The notes under the pieces were generated by a model. That model ran no database searches. It saw only the letters and a list, made by a program, of their open reading frames with translations, and was not told where the DNA came from. Made by a program: the position numbers and the translations under genes. This document shows positions 23,487 to 33,469 of a stretch of DNA of 64,000 nucleotides, piece after piece (the stretch's first letter is position 1; each line of letters opens with the position of its first letter). The DNA comes from Eledone cirrhosa (lineage: Eukaryota; Mollusca; Cephalopoda; Octopoda; Eledonidae). The stretch spans positions 101,285,089-101,349,088 of the forward strand of contig OZ024746.1 in the NCBI GenBank assembly GCA_964016885.1, written 5' to 3'.

Positions 23487-23592
23487 TCCATTTCTCCGAG
23501 GGTTCTTAACCCCACTATCAGGCTAAATAATTTCTTTAATTTCTTTAGTCAAAATACGGCGATAGCTTACATTTCTAATAATATATATATAT

Positions 23593-23720
23593 ATGAAACA
23601 GTTCTAGTCCTGTAGAAGCTCTTCTATATTCTATATTAAAATATATATATATATATTTTAATATAGAAGAGCTTCTACAGGACTAGAACTGTTTCATTCT
23701 TGAGAAATCATCAGGAAGCT
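23593..23720. repeat. TA-centred foldback element with 38-bp arms
   Basis: Arms 23593-23630 and 23658-23695 are perfect reverse complements around a TA-rich centre; a TA repeat lies on the left. The right arm and flank hold a complete minus-strand hammerhead-like motif; the left arm holds only its 3' half. Confidence 0.88.
23668..23718 (-). ncRNA. Hammerhead ribozyme-like motif (type I)
   Basis: Minus strand: stem I AGCTTC, canonical core CTGATGA, stem II TTC/GAA closed by loop TCAA and with T-T at its base, GAA, stem III ACAG/CTGT with an 8-nt loop, cleavage-position A, stem I partner GAAGCT (six perfect pairs). Confidence 0.7.
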
Positions 23721-24000
23721 GGCTGTCCAAGTAAATGGTAGTATTTATGTCTTTCCTTATCTGGTGGTAGGAGAGGGTGGGGATTAGGATGGGTGGAGGT
23801 CATTGGTTGAAGGATTTAAAGGAAGGGGATTCATTAAAAGCTAATTCTTTAAAGCTAATTCTTTAAGGCTAAAATGAGGGTGACAAAGGCAGAAAAGGTT
23901 CCATCAACAGATTCAAGTGTTGGGGTGAACCCCCTATTGTGAAGTTTCTCTTAATATATATTCCAGGTGTCGACAAACACATTGACACATGCGCCCACTT
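23720..24000. other. Non-coding sequence
   Basis: Short direct repeats of AAAGCTAATTCTTT near 23836-23865; nothing else recognised. Confidence 0.35.
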
Positions 24001-24160
24001 ACACACGTACACACACTTACACGCACGTACAGGCACACACACAACAAACATACATAATGGTACATACACACATACATACATACAAATACATACATACACA
24101 TATACATATATATGTGTACATACATACGCACACATATACATATATATATATATATATATT
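24000..24160. repeat. CA/TACA/TA compound microsatellite
   Basis: ACACAC, ACATAC and TATA steps. Frames through it are artefacts. Confidence 0.9.
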
Positions 24161-24526
24161 TATTAAAATAACAGATTAAAGTTTAAGCAAAGAATCGCTG
24201 CTTTCAGCCAGAGAACGTCTCTATGAACCACCTAAGAGAACATTAGTCTACGACCTCTTTTATACCATAAACGTGGTTCTGTCTTTGCGCGTAATTGTTT
24301 TTCACCGCTCCTATTAATGACGTATTATATTCGTTTTTTCCCGTTCTTTGTCAGGGAACGTTTCCACGAACCAAAGTATCGTCTTCCTGTCTTCCTCCGG
24401 TTGCAACGTTTTTTGAAATATCCACTTCTGCGTTTACAGATTGACTTTGTTAGTTTCAGAAGATCCCGTTAAGGGTGAAAGCAGCGATTCTTTGCTTAAA
24501 CTTTAATCTGTTATTTTAATAAATAT
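24156..24526. repeat. Inverted-repeat element, 51-bp arms, 269-bp interior
   Basis: Arms 24156-24206 and 24476-24526 are reverse complements. The interior has no ORF. A hammerhead-like motif lies at the inner edge of the right arm (24452-24502). Confidence 0.88.
24452..24502 (+). ncRNA. Hammerhead-like motif with a core substitution
   Basis: Stem I AGTTT, core CAGAAGA (the conserved T after the first C is A), stem II CCC/GGG with loop GTTAA and T-T at its base, GAA, stem III AGCA/TGCT with a 9-nt loop, cleavage-position T, partner AAACT (five pairs). The architecture is intact, but the core change would be expected to weaken or abolish cleavage. Confidence 0.55.
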
Positions 24527-24609
24527 TTGCTCTACAGTTCTTATATATTTGATATATATTTATCCTTATCGAGCCCTCTTTGGATTTTAGTCTTCAAATT
24601 TATTATTAT

Positions 24610-24650
<41 letters not shown>

Positions 24651-24677
24651 AAGAATCAAAGAACTGTTCAAAACATT

Positions 24678-24730
24678 ATTGTGCTTACAGCTGTTTCCTC
24701 CAAACCGAGGTTTGGATTCTTCGGAGCAAT
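24678..24730 (-). ncRNA. Hammerhead-like motif, left palindrome arm
   Basis: Mirror copy of 25455-25507, reading toward the outer end of the left arm. Confidence 0.5.
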
Positions 24731-25454
24731 TTATTAATGCATGGACAGTTATATGACCTCCTTTTCAGCCGAGAGACATACCAAATACATATTCAAACAT
24801 TGATACATATTCAAACATTGTGGGTCAACATTCATTACAGAATTTAGAGTGGCAGTACACACTTCGAGATTACATTTATATTAATAGGTACAATCAAAAA
24901 TCAAAGATATAGGTTAAAGTACAACATGAAGATAAGTGGTTATATAGTGCAAATGTTATATGTGTGGCACGCATGTGCGTCTTGTTTATATAGTGTGGCA
25001 GAGAGATATGTGTGGTAGAGGCACTTAGGTAGGTAAATAAGAGTGTTAGGTTGGTAGGTCTGGTGGCAAAGTCTTTATATGATTGATATAGTCTGTGTGT
25101 GGAGAAATATTATAAGCATTACCAGACCTACCAACCTAACACTCTTATTTACCTACCTAAGTGCCTCTACCACACATATCTCTCTGCCACACTATATAAA
25201 CAAGACGCACATGCGTGCCACACATATAACATTTGCACTATATAACCACTTATCTTCATGTTGTACTTTAACCTATATCTTTGATTTTTGATTGTACCTA
25301 TTAATATAAATGTAATCTCGAAGTGTGTACTGCCACTCTAAATTCTGTAATGAATGTTGACCCACAATGTTTGAATATGTATCAATGTTTGAATATGTAT
25401 TTGGTATGTCTCTCGGCTGAAAAGGAGGTCATATAACTGTCCATGCATTAATAA

Positions 25455-25507
25455 ATTGCTCCGAAGAATCCAAACCTCGGTTTGGAGGAAACAGCTGTAA
25501 GCACAAT
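25455..25507 (+). ncRNA. Hammerhead-like motif, right palindrome arm
   Basis: Stem I ATTGCT, core CCGAAGA (T-to-C at the second position), stem II TCCAAACC/GGTTTGGA with loop TC, GAA, loopless stem III ACAG/CTGT, cleavage-position A, partner AGC(AC)AAT with a 2-nt bulge. Stem II is the longest perfect one in the window. The core change probably reduces activity. Confidence 0.52.
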
Positions 25508-25545
25508 AATGTTTTGAACAGTTCTTTGATTCTTATATTTCATAT

Positions 25546-25704
25546 AACTGCTCTGTAAATCATCTGATGTTTTTACATTGAGCTACTTAACTTACTGGTA
25601 ATAAGGTAGTAATACATTACTGCCTACCACTATTTAGGGTGTGTGTAAAATACTTACAACTGCTTAAGGTTTTGTGTTTACATAACCATAAATAGTATAA
25701 CTAA

Positions 25705-25766
<62 letters not shown>

Positions 25767-25960
25767 TTTTCCTGGGTCCTGTATTTTCGTTGCTCTGGTA
25801 ATGCGGTCGGACTGCCGACTGCTATATCTAATTTGCTAAGCTGTCTGAACATAATGTTATACTCTGGGGTCTTACCTCATCTGAGTGCTAAAGCTACAAA
25901 CCGAATAAGCATACACGCTAGCTTGGCCGTATACTAGAGCTTCGTCTATGCTGTACTAAA

Positions 25961-25965
<5 letters not shown>
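25546..25965. other. Non-coding DNA between TA microsatellites
   Basis: A TA run at about 25707-25765 and another from 25963 enclose about 200 bp of moderate GC content (25766-25962) with no ORF. The layout resembles the other TA-flanked elements, but I find no intact hammerhead core here. Confidence 0.4.
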
Positions 25966-26031
<66 letters not shown>

Positions 26032-26045
26032 TATATATATATATT
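25963..26045. repeat. TA microsatellite
   Basis: About 40 TA units with one GATA interruption, followed by a poly-G run at about 26057-26068. Confidence 0.93.
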
Positions 26046-26830
26046 GTTATACTTGGGAGGGGGGGGGGGTTATATTGTGGTAATAATATTGCCAGAATTA
26101 ATGACAGAACACACTCATTATTTGGTTGGTTTTCGCTTCTGTATCTTTTATTCGGTCCTCAATGTTTACTATTGACTGACCAACGGTCAAAAATACAGAT
26201 GTAATATAGACACAAACACATATATATAGTCTAACAAAGTTCTTTCGTTGCACATCTGCAACATCGTCAGTGGTGCTATTATGTTTCCTCTTGTTGTATT
26301 GTATGTCTACGTATCTTTATTTAATCTGTTTATTTATTTATTTATTTATTTATTTTTGTCTTCTTCGCTGCGCATGCGTTTGCGTGTGTGTATAGTGTTT
26401 GGTGTGTGTTCGTGTTTGGGTGACTGTGTTTTGGTTATTGTATTCTATCTTAGTTTACTAGTGTGTGTTTATATGTGTTTGTTGTGCTTGTGTATTTATT
26501 TATTTATTTATTTATTTATTTATATTTCTCTTAAGTCAGTATTGTTTGTTTGGGTGTTGTTGTTATTCCATTCATTTTTTCTGTTTAATTTTGACCTTCT
26601 AAGTTATATTTCACTGACCGCTCTGATTTGCCTATTTGCTGGGTCATTTCTATGTTTAGATATTATTTTAATTTCTATGCTGTCTATGTTACCGTCGTGT
26701 TGTTGTCTGGCATGTTTGTATAGTACTGAACTGTTTTTTCGTCCTATATATATATATTGTTATACTTTGGTTCTCTGGAAGGGTCAGACTGCTAATAACA
26801 AAATCGAAGTCTAGATACATGCACTCTTGT
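26046..26830. other. AT-rich region with two TTTA tracts and a partial hammerhead-like motif
   Basis: TTTA tracts lie at about 26328-26357 and 26488-26523. A partial hammerhead-like motif lies at 26232-26270 on the minus strand. The 188-codon frame beginning at 26248 is hydrophobic only because of T-rich DNA and is not called as a gene. Confidence 0.45.
26232..26270 (-). ncRNA. Partial hammerhead-like motif
   Basis: Minus strand: core CTGACGA, stem II GTTGC/GCAAC, then GAAA. I could not find a convincing stem I, so this is at best a decayed copy. Confidence 0.3.
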
Positions 26831-26844
26831 TAGCAGGCAAAGTA

Positions 26845-27505
26845 AATGTTAAATGAAGATGATGATGATATATAAGAAGACATGGGATGTAACACTAAAG
26901 GTTGACCTGGCACAGCTGAACCTCTTGACGGAGATAACACAGGACCAAGACTTCTGGCGCTATGGCATATGACAGAAGACCCGAGTCGACTACCCAGTCA
27001 AGCCCACACTGTAAACATGGCTTGTGCTTAAGAAGGGCATCTGGCAGTCATGAAATCCCATCCAAAACATGATCCCGCTATATGCAAGGTTTAGTGTAGT
27101 AAATTGGCCAGACCTTCCTCATAACATACCCACCCAGCTCCCATAATATAGTTAGGAGCAGGGTACAGCGTGAACAGCTGGCCAGACCCTCCTCATAGTG
27201 AGACCACCCACTTCCATACTGTGAACATGGTTGCTGTTAAGAAGGACATCTAACAGCTGTAAAAGCTTAGCCAAGGTCCCACATGAGCAAGGTATGGCCA
27301 ACTGACGAGACTTGCTTCACAAGTGTGACCACTCAGTCCCACACTGTAAATGTGGTTAGAGTTGGGAAAGGCATCCAGCTGTAAAAAGATGGTTAAAATA
27401 TAGTTCTGTTTGAGCAAGGGATGGTGCAGCCAAAGGGCCAGACCCATAGCATGAACAACCCATCTGACCTATGGAAAATAAGATGTTAAACGGTGATGAT
27501 GATAT
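26845..27505 (+). mobile_element. LINE 3' end with tandemly repeated SINE-like tail
   Basis: 26879-26970 translates to a LINE C-terminal-like segment (DLAQLNLLTEITQDQDFW). Downstream, the block CACACTGTAAACATGG...AAGGGCATC recurs three times (27005, 27215, 27340) with repeated GGCCAGACC segments. The end GTTAAACGGTGATGATGAT matches the tail of the ATG-tailed SINEs. Confidence 0.6.
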
Positions 27506-28048
27506 CAAATTCTAATACTGATGTTTGTAGTACTTCTATGATATTGGCCATGTGATGCTGAAATGAAGTTTCAGAAGAAAACCATTGGCCTATATTGCTG
27601 TCACATGAGATAGTTGAATTGCATTGCTTAAAGATATTTTTAAAAATTACAACAAAAATATAGGAGGAATAAATTATTTTTTTAATGAGTAATAGATATA
27701 TCCTAACTTTCAAAAACAAACAAAATATTGCAAGAGATCAGCTTTCAGTAAAAAAAAAAAAAAAAAAAAATTAATCACATCTTTCTTTTTATCTATTTAT
27801 ATTTAAAATAAACAACAAATTTTGATAAAATATCAAACATGAAGTTAAGGAGGAGAAAAGGGTGTGTCGGACTGAAAAGAAGGAAAATTTAGCTGATGAA
27901 GAAAAATTAGAGTCTACTTAAATTTCAATAAGTGCTGTGAGATTGAGTGTAATTTTATTCTTGGAAGGTTTATAATATTGATATATTGATATAGCATTAA
28001 TGGTGACTTGTAGACACTGAGTTTCAAATAAGTATTTCAGTTTCACCT
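27506..28048. other. Non-coding sequence
   Basis: Includes a poly-A run at about 27750-27770. Nothing else recognised. Confidence 0.35.
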
Positions 28049-28049
28049 A

Positions 28050-29757
28050 AAGCATGTATATAGAATATGTTGTAGTGGTATATATAGTATATATTGTAGT
28101 GATGTATATAGAATATGTTGTAGTTGTAGCGACCCCTTAGGGCTGGAACTCAGAACTTATAAGAGTTGCGTCCCTTTGTGACGGTCCCTTTGTTACTTCT
28201 ATGAAGTAAAACTTTGTATAAACACACACCAGCCATTGTTATTCTTTCTAATATTATTACAAGTAATATGTTTACTAATACCAACCTTCTAAAGTGGTGG
28301 TGTATATAGAACATGTTGTAGTGGTGTATATAGTATATATTGTAGTGATGTATATAGAACATGTTGTAGTGGTGTATATATTGTAGTGGTGTATATAGAA
28401 CATGTTGTAGTGGTGTATATAGTATACATTGTAGTGGTTTATATAGAACATGTTGTAGTGGTGTATATAGTATATATTGTAGTGGTGTATATAGAACATG
28501 TTGTAGTGGTGTATATAGTATATGTTGTAGTGGTGTATATAGTATATGTTGTAGTGGTGTATATAGTATATATTGTAGTGGTGTATATAGTATATATTGT
28601 AGTGGTGTATATAGTATATATTGTAGTGGTGTATATAGTATATGTAGTGGTGTATATAGTATATGTTGTAGTGGTGTATATAGTATATATTGTAGTGGTG
28701 TATATAGTATATATTGTAGTGGTGTATATAGTATAAGTTGTAGTGGTGTATATATTGTAGTGGTGTATATAGTATATGTTGTAGTGGTGTATATAGTATA
28801 TATTGTAGTGGTGTATATAGTATAAGTTGTAGTGGTGTATAAGTTGTAGTGGTGTATATATTGTAGTGGTGTATATAGTATATGTTGTAGTGGTGTATAT
28901 AGTATATATTGTAGTGGTGTATATAGTATATGTTGTAGTGGTGTATATATTGTAGTGGTGTATATAGTATATGTTGTAGTGGTGCATATACTTTATGTTG
29001 TAGTGGTGTATATATTGTAGTGGTGTATATAGTATATGTTGTAGTGGTGTATATAGTATATATTGTAGTGGTGTATATAGTATAAGTTGTAGTGGTGTAT
29101 ATATTGTAGTGGTGTATATAGTATATGTTTGAGTGGTGTATATAGTATATATTGTAGTGGTGTATATATTATATGTTGTAGTGGTGTATATAGTATATGT
29201 TGTAGTGGTGTATATAGTATATATTGTAGTGGTGTATATAGTATATGTTGTAGTGGTGTATATAGTATATGTTGTAGTGGTGTATATAGTATATATTGTA
29301 GTGGTGTATATATTGTAGTGGTGTATATAGTATATATTGTAGTGGTGTAATAGTATATATTGTAGTGGTGTATATAGTATATATTGTAGGGGTGTATATA
29401 TTATATGTTGTAGTGGTGTATATAGTATATATTGTAGTGGTGTATATATTATATGTTGTAGTGGTGTATATAGTATATATTGTAGTGGTGTATATAGTAT
29501 ATATTGTAGTGGTGTATATAGTATATGTTGTAGTGGTGTATATAGTATATGTTGTAGTGGTGTATATAGTATATGTTGTAGTGGTGTATATAGTATATAT
29601 TGTAGTGGTGTATATAGTATATATTGTAGTGGTGTATATAGTATTTGTTGTAGTGGTGTATATAGTATACGTTGTAGTGGTGTATATAGTATATGTTGTA
29701 GTGGTGGTGTATATAGTATATGTTGTAGTGGTGTATATAGTATATGTTGTAGTGGTG
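28050..29757. repeat. 24-bp minisatellite (with 15-bp short units), about 65-70 copies
   Basis: Unit TGTAGTGGTG TATATAGTATATAT in two halves; shorter units lack the AGTATATAT part. A 174-bp unrelated segment interrupts it at about 28127-28300. It ends abruptly at a SINE tail at 29758. Confidence 0.96.
28127..28300. other. Unrelated insert inside the 24-bp minisatellite
   Basis: Starts TAGCGACCCCTTAGGGCTGG and separates three diverged units on the left from the main array. It may be an insertion of a mobile element; the family is unknown. Confidence 0.4.
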
Positions 29758-29990
29758 TATCATCATCATCGTTTAACGTCCATCTGCTACGCTAGCATGG
29801 GTTAGACGGGAGTTGTGCCACTTGAGGCAAGGTGGGTCGGGTGACCGTGTCTTGCTCGTATGGGACTATCTGGTAGGTTTTCTATGGCTGGATGCCCTTC
29901 CTACCACCAACTACATTTACAGTGTGGACTGGGAACTTTTTACCGTGTTACACGGCCACATTACAGCGTGCACTGTGTATTTTTTTCTTT
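29758..29990 (-). mobile_element. SINE (ATG-tailed type), head missing
   Basis: CATCATCATCGTTTAACGTC tail, GCTAGCATGGGTTAGACGGG, GTGTCTTGCTCGTATGGGAC, and the body GGATGCCCTTCCTACCACCA. No tRNA-like head. The tail abuts the minisatellite. Confidence 0.8.
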
Positions 29991-30261
29991 CCTTTTTTCC
30001 CCTTTTATAATTATAGTATATGTTGTGTAAAGGGGTGATGTGTTGTTGGGGAGAGTCTGCTCTAAACAACAGCAGTTTAAAAAAAATTAAATCATAAGTG
30101 AATATATTAACAAGTGTTTAACCCTTTTAATATAAATGTCTTAATATACGTAATGGTTAGCTGGTTGCTTCTATTATGGTTTAATAAGTGTTGGTGTCAC
30201 AATACACCCAGTACACTCTGTAAAGTGGTAGTGTTGGTGGCATGATAAAATACACCCAGAG

Positions 30262-30826
30262 TTCTCTAACACAGCTCCAGTATAAACAATAGGAGATGTG
30301 AGAGTTCTCTAACACAGCTCCAATATAAACAATAGATGTGAGAGTTCTCTAACACAGCTCCAATATAAACAATAGGAGATGTGAGAGTTCTTTAACACAG
30401 CTCCAGTATAAACAATAGGTGATGTGAGTGTTCTCTAACACCGCTCCAGTATAAACAATAGGAGATGTGAGAGTTCTCTAACACAGCTCCAATATAAATA
30501 ATAGGAGATGTGAGAGTTCTCTAACACAGCTCCAGTATAAACAATAGGAGATGTGAGAGTTCTCTAACATAGCTCCAGTATAAACAATAGGTGATGTGAG
30601 CGTTCTCTAACACAGCTCCAGTATAGACAATAGGAGATGTGAGAGTTCTCTAACACAGCTCCAGTATAAACAATAGATGTGAGAGTTCTCTAACACAGCT
30701 CCAGTATAAACAATAGATGTGAGAGTTCTCTAACACAGCTCCAGTATAAACAATAAGTGATGTGAGCATTCTCTAACACAGCTTCAGTATAAACAATAGG
30801 AGATGTGAGAGTTCTCTAACCTGATC
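30262..30826. repeat. 40/43-bp minisatellite, about 13 copies
   Basis: Units contain GAGTTCTCTAACACAGCTCC and AGTATAAACAATAGGAGATG; shorter units lack GGA in the latter. Confidence 0.95.
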
Positions 30827-30971
30827 TAAGTATTGAGTTCTCGTGTTACTGGAAACCCTACATGTTTTAGTATGCAACTTGCTTAAATAATTTTAATATT
30901 TCTGTTTTCTTCATAGTTATCTATTTATTATCTATTATATGTTCTTATTTTTATAGACATTGAGGGTGGTG

Positions 30972-31162
30972 GGTTGGCAGTATTGGTAGAGAGTCGGATG
31001 CCATGCTTTGCAGCACAGAGTTACGGCCCTTTATGATCTGAGTTCAAATCTCGCCAAGGTTAACTTTGCCTTTCATCCTTACGGGGTTGATAAAATAAAG
31101 TACCAGTCACACAACTTTCCCCTCCCCCAAAATTGCTGGCCTTGTGCCTATATAAGAAACCC
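30972..31162 (+). mobile_element. tRNA-derived SINE (TTGTGCC-tail type)
   Basis: Head GGCAGTATTGGTAGAGAGTC, B-box-like GAGTTCAAATCTCGCC (31040-31055), body CTTTCATCCTTACGGGGTTG, tail GGCCTTGTGCCTATATAAGA. Confidence 0.88.
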
Positions 31163-31236
31163 TATATTTATAGACATTTCTAAATGTTTTCTTTATATTC
31201 CTCTTCATATAACTTTGTCTTATTTATTCACACACA

Positions 31237-31620
31237 TCATCAACTTCTTCAAATTTCACCTGGAAAGGAAGGTGAGGTGAAGAAAGAAGTGCTGCCTCCC
31301 AGTACATTTGCTGAAAGGTGGGTGAATGTGGCGAGAATGGCCTGTGTGAGTGGGCCTACTCTGACCATGCACCTACAGGCTGGCTAACCCGGGTGCCTTA
31401 GAAGAGCTGGGTGGTTCAGGATTGGTGGGGTACCTGAGTCACCCCTGGCCCCCCCCCCCCCTATTGGGGAATTTATTTTGTTCTGTTTATACATAGTTTA
31501 TTTTATATTTTCATTGTTAAATTAGTCTTGCCATTGTGCACTTTTACTCAACCTTATTGTAAACTCCCACTGTCTGTGTCTTTGTATTGTTGGCCCTTGT
31601 GCCTAATAAATGAAATCATT
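31237..31620 (+). mobile_element. 5'-truncated LINE 3' end
   Basis: The C-terminal coding end (FFKFHLERK, shifted frame VLPPSTFAERWVNVARMA, GPTL) matches the LINE at 11283-12380. The 3' UTR shares CCTATTGGGGAATTTATTTT. It ends GGCCCTTGTGCCTAATAAAT, which resembles the tail of the TTGTGCC-type SINE. A poly-C run is at about 31448-31462. Confidence 0.75.
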
Positions 31621-31639
31621 TATTCACACACATTTTCTT

Positions 31640-31865
31640 TGCTGCATAGAGTTAATAGAGTTACGGCCATTTACGTTCTGAGTTCAAATCCCGCTGAGGT
31701 TAACTTTGCCTTTCATCCTTACAGGGTTGATAAAATAAAGTACCAGTAATACACTGGGGTAATTGTGGCCTTGTGCCTATACTAGAAATCATTATTACAA
31801 GGGTTACCAGTAATACACTAGGGTAATTGCTGGCTTTATGCCAAAAGTAGAAAGAATTATTTCAA
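31640..31865 (+). mobile_element. TTGTGCC-type SINE, head-truncated, plus an extra tail copy
   Basis: B-box-like GAGTTCAAATCCCGCTGAGG near 31680, body and tail to 31798, then a second tail-only piece (31801-31865: TACCAGTAATACACTAGGGT, GCTGGCTTTATGCC). The AAGGGTTAC duplicates at the junctions suggest duplication or a second insertion. It ends about 50 bp from the exon donor site. Confidence 0.8.
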
Positions 31866-31914
31866 GGGTTACAGAGATTTCAAAATAAAGAAATAGAAGA
31901 GATTTTCTACTCAC

Positions 31915-32112
31915 TTTGTCCAGAGTGAGGTAAATTTTCCTTGTGCCCTCCACCTTTTCTCTTGTTACTTCTAAATCTTTAACGAATTGTTTCAAGTGAA
32001 CCTTTAGACCTTTTACAAGGTCCCTATAGCCGGTTGCAGAGTCAGTGGAAATCCCAGACTGTGCGAGCATACACGCCTCTTCCACCAAGTCATTCCCTTT
32101 GTCGATGTATGT
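31915..32112 (-). CDS. Internal exon of a host gene (helical, possibly spectrin-repeat-like)
   Basis: On the minus strand a pyrimidine-rich tract and acceptor (TTTCTAATTTTAG) precede the exon at 32112, and the donor GTGAGTAG follows at 31914. The exon is 198 nt, 66 codons, phase 0 at both ends, with no stop. The peptide begins TYIDKGNDLVEEAC, continues with SGISTDSATGYRDLVKGLK and ends VEGTRKIYLTLDK. It is charged and heptad-like, and the DLVEEA...HLKQF pattern recalls spectrin-type three-helix repeats; that assignment is inference. I do not recognise the gene. No other exon was found, so flanking introns probably cover much of the window. SINE pieces come within about 50 bp of the donor. Confidence 0.72.
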
Positions 32113-32165
32113 CTAAAATTAGAAACAGAGAAAAATATTTAAAACATTACAACAGTAATAATAAT

Positions 32166-32670
32166 AATAATAATAGATGGAGAACAGTCAGGTGAAGGTG
32201 CTGTGGGATTTTAGGATACAGACGGACAAAAAACTGGAACACAATAGACCTGACCTGGTGGTTGTGGATAAAGAAAAAAGATCGTGCCTGATTGTGGATG
32301 TGGCCTGCCCGTTCGACACGAGAGTGCAAGAGAAGGAGAGGGAGAAAATTAACCGATACCAGGACCTAAAGTGGGAGGTGAAAAGGATTTGGAACTGCCA
32401 TGAAGTCAAAGTGATCCCGATTGTCATAGGCGCACTGGGGACTATCTCCAAAGGTTTCCAGGGATGGTTAAAGAAAATCGGCCCCTTCACGCTTTTTGGA
32501 ACGCTTCAAAAGGCATGGTTGCTGGGAACAGCAAGAACCCTCTGATACGTCCTGAATATCTGAGGCTGCAGGTAGTGGCTTGATATTCAATCCAACGGAC
32601 TTTCCAGTTAACCAACATCAATGACTGAGATTCAAGGAATAACAATAACAATAATAATAATAATGATTCA
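32166..32670 (+). mobile_element. 5'-truncated LINE 3' end with restriction-like nuclease-type C-terminus
   Basis: 32177-32545 is open and encodes a C-terminal LINE domain: KVLWDFRIQTDKKLEHNRPD, VVVDKEKRSCLIVDVACPFD, YQDLKWEVKRIWNCHEVKVI, PIVIGALGTISK, LLGTARTL. The RPD...IVDV spacing resembles a PD-(D/E)XK nuclease core. The element is flanked by AAT-type repeats (32157-32175 and about 32641-32664), as expected for tailing and target structure. The stop follows normally; the copy is truncated at its 5' side. Confidence 0.75.
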
Positions 32671-32846
32671 AAATAAATCACATTTCTCAGGTTTCTCTCT
32701 GAGCCCCCCTCCCCCACACTCCCATGACATTTCTCAGCCAGAGAAAGGAAAGCCAGATTTAAAGTGAAACCATTACACTCAGCCTATGAAGTAAACACAA
32801 GGGCTGTCAGAAATGATAATGATGCACATGGATACAAAGAGGTCCC

Positions 32847-33095
32847 TTGAAAGGGGAGACAGAGGGTTTGGTTATGGCAGCCCAGGACCAGGAAATAAGA
32901 ACTAATTGGATCAAAGTTAATGTGGACAAGGTGATCACATCACCACTGTGTAGGATGTGTGGGAAGGTAAATGAGACACAGCCATATTGTCTCAGAATGA
33001 ATACAAAACTTGGAGACATGATAACATGGCAACAGTAATACATTGGGGATTATGTAAAAAGTTTGGGTTCAACTGTAATGGAAAATGGTACGACC
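32847..33095 (+). pseudogene. LINE ORF fragment upstream of the nuclease-like domain
   Basis: EGLVMAAQDQEIRTNWIKVN and SPLCRMCGKVNETQP (zinc-knuckle-like), then in a shifted frame RHDNMATVIHWGLCKKFGFN and KWYDHL. In LINEs of this type this region directly precedes the KVLWDF domain; here it lies downstream of a separate copy of that domain, so these are two fragments. A minus-strand copy of the AGAGATTTGGCTGTTATTTC motif follows at 33100-33130. Confidence 0.65.
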
Positions 33096-33130
33096 ACTTG
33101 AAATAACAGCCAAATCTCTCTCAACTTAAA

Positions 33131-33468
33131 AAGGAAAAGACTATTTTGCATAATGCAGCCCTAGATACACTATATCTGAATAACAGATGTAACGGTTATG
33201 GTAGAAATTAAGGACATTGGTATACTAATAATCAGTTGACAGATGTAGTCAGTCATAGACCATTTGACAGATGTCATCAGCCATGGACCAGTTAACAGAT
33301 CTTTCCTACACCTCCCATGTCTAAAATACTCCCCCCTACCTACACCTCCCATGTCTAAACTGTCCTGCATTAAATTATCTTAGTTAACAATTGTCCTAAA
33401 TGACTTTTCAAAACAAAATGTGGCTTCATTTCTTCTCTCTTTTTTAATTTCTTAAGTCTAGAGGTATG

Positions 33469-33469
<1 letters not shown>
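33131..33469. other. Non-coding sequence
   Basis: No recognisable repeat or exon; ends at a GT microsatellite. Confidence 0.35.

Larger units (their letters stand above)
24640..25545. repeat. Giant palindrome: two 425-bp arms, 56-bp spacer
   Basis: Arms 24640-25064 and 25121-25545 are equal in length and reverse complementary along the whole stretch I could compare by eye, with no mismatch found. A TA repeat borders the left arm. Each arm has a hammerhead-like motif near its outer end. No coding capacity. Confidence 0.93.

Noticed and set aside
26248..26814. 188-codon open frame with membrane-protein-like composition
   Set aside because: Hydrophobicity comes from T-rich DNA and TTTA tracts (LFIYLFIYLF); no domain, no splice signals, and it overlaps microsatellites.
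28275..29805. Tyr/Ile/Val repeat ORFs
   Set aside because: The 24-bp minisatellite unit is divisible by three; no other evidence of coding.
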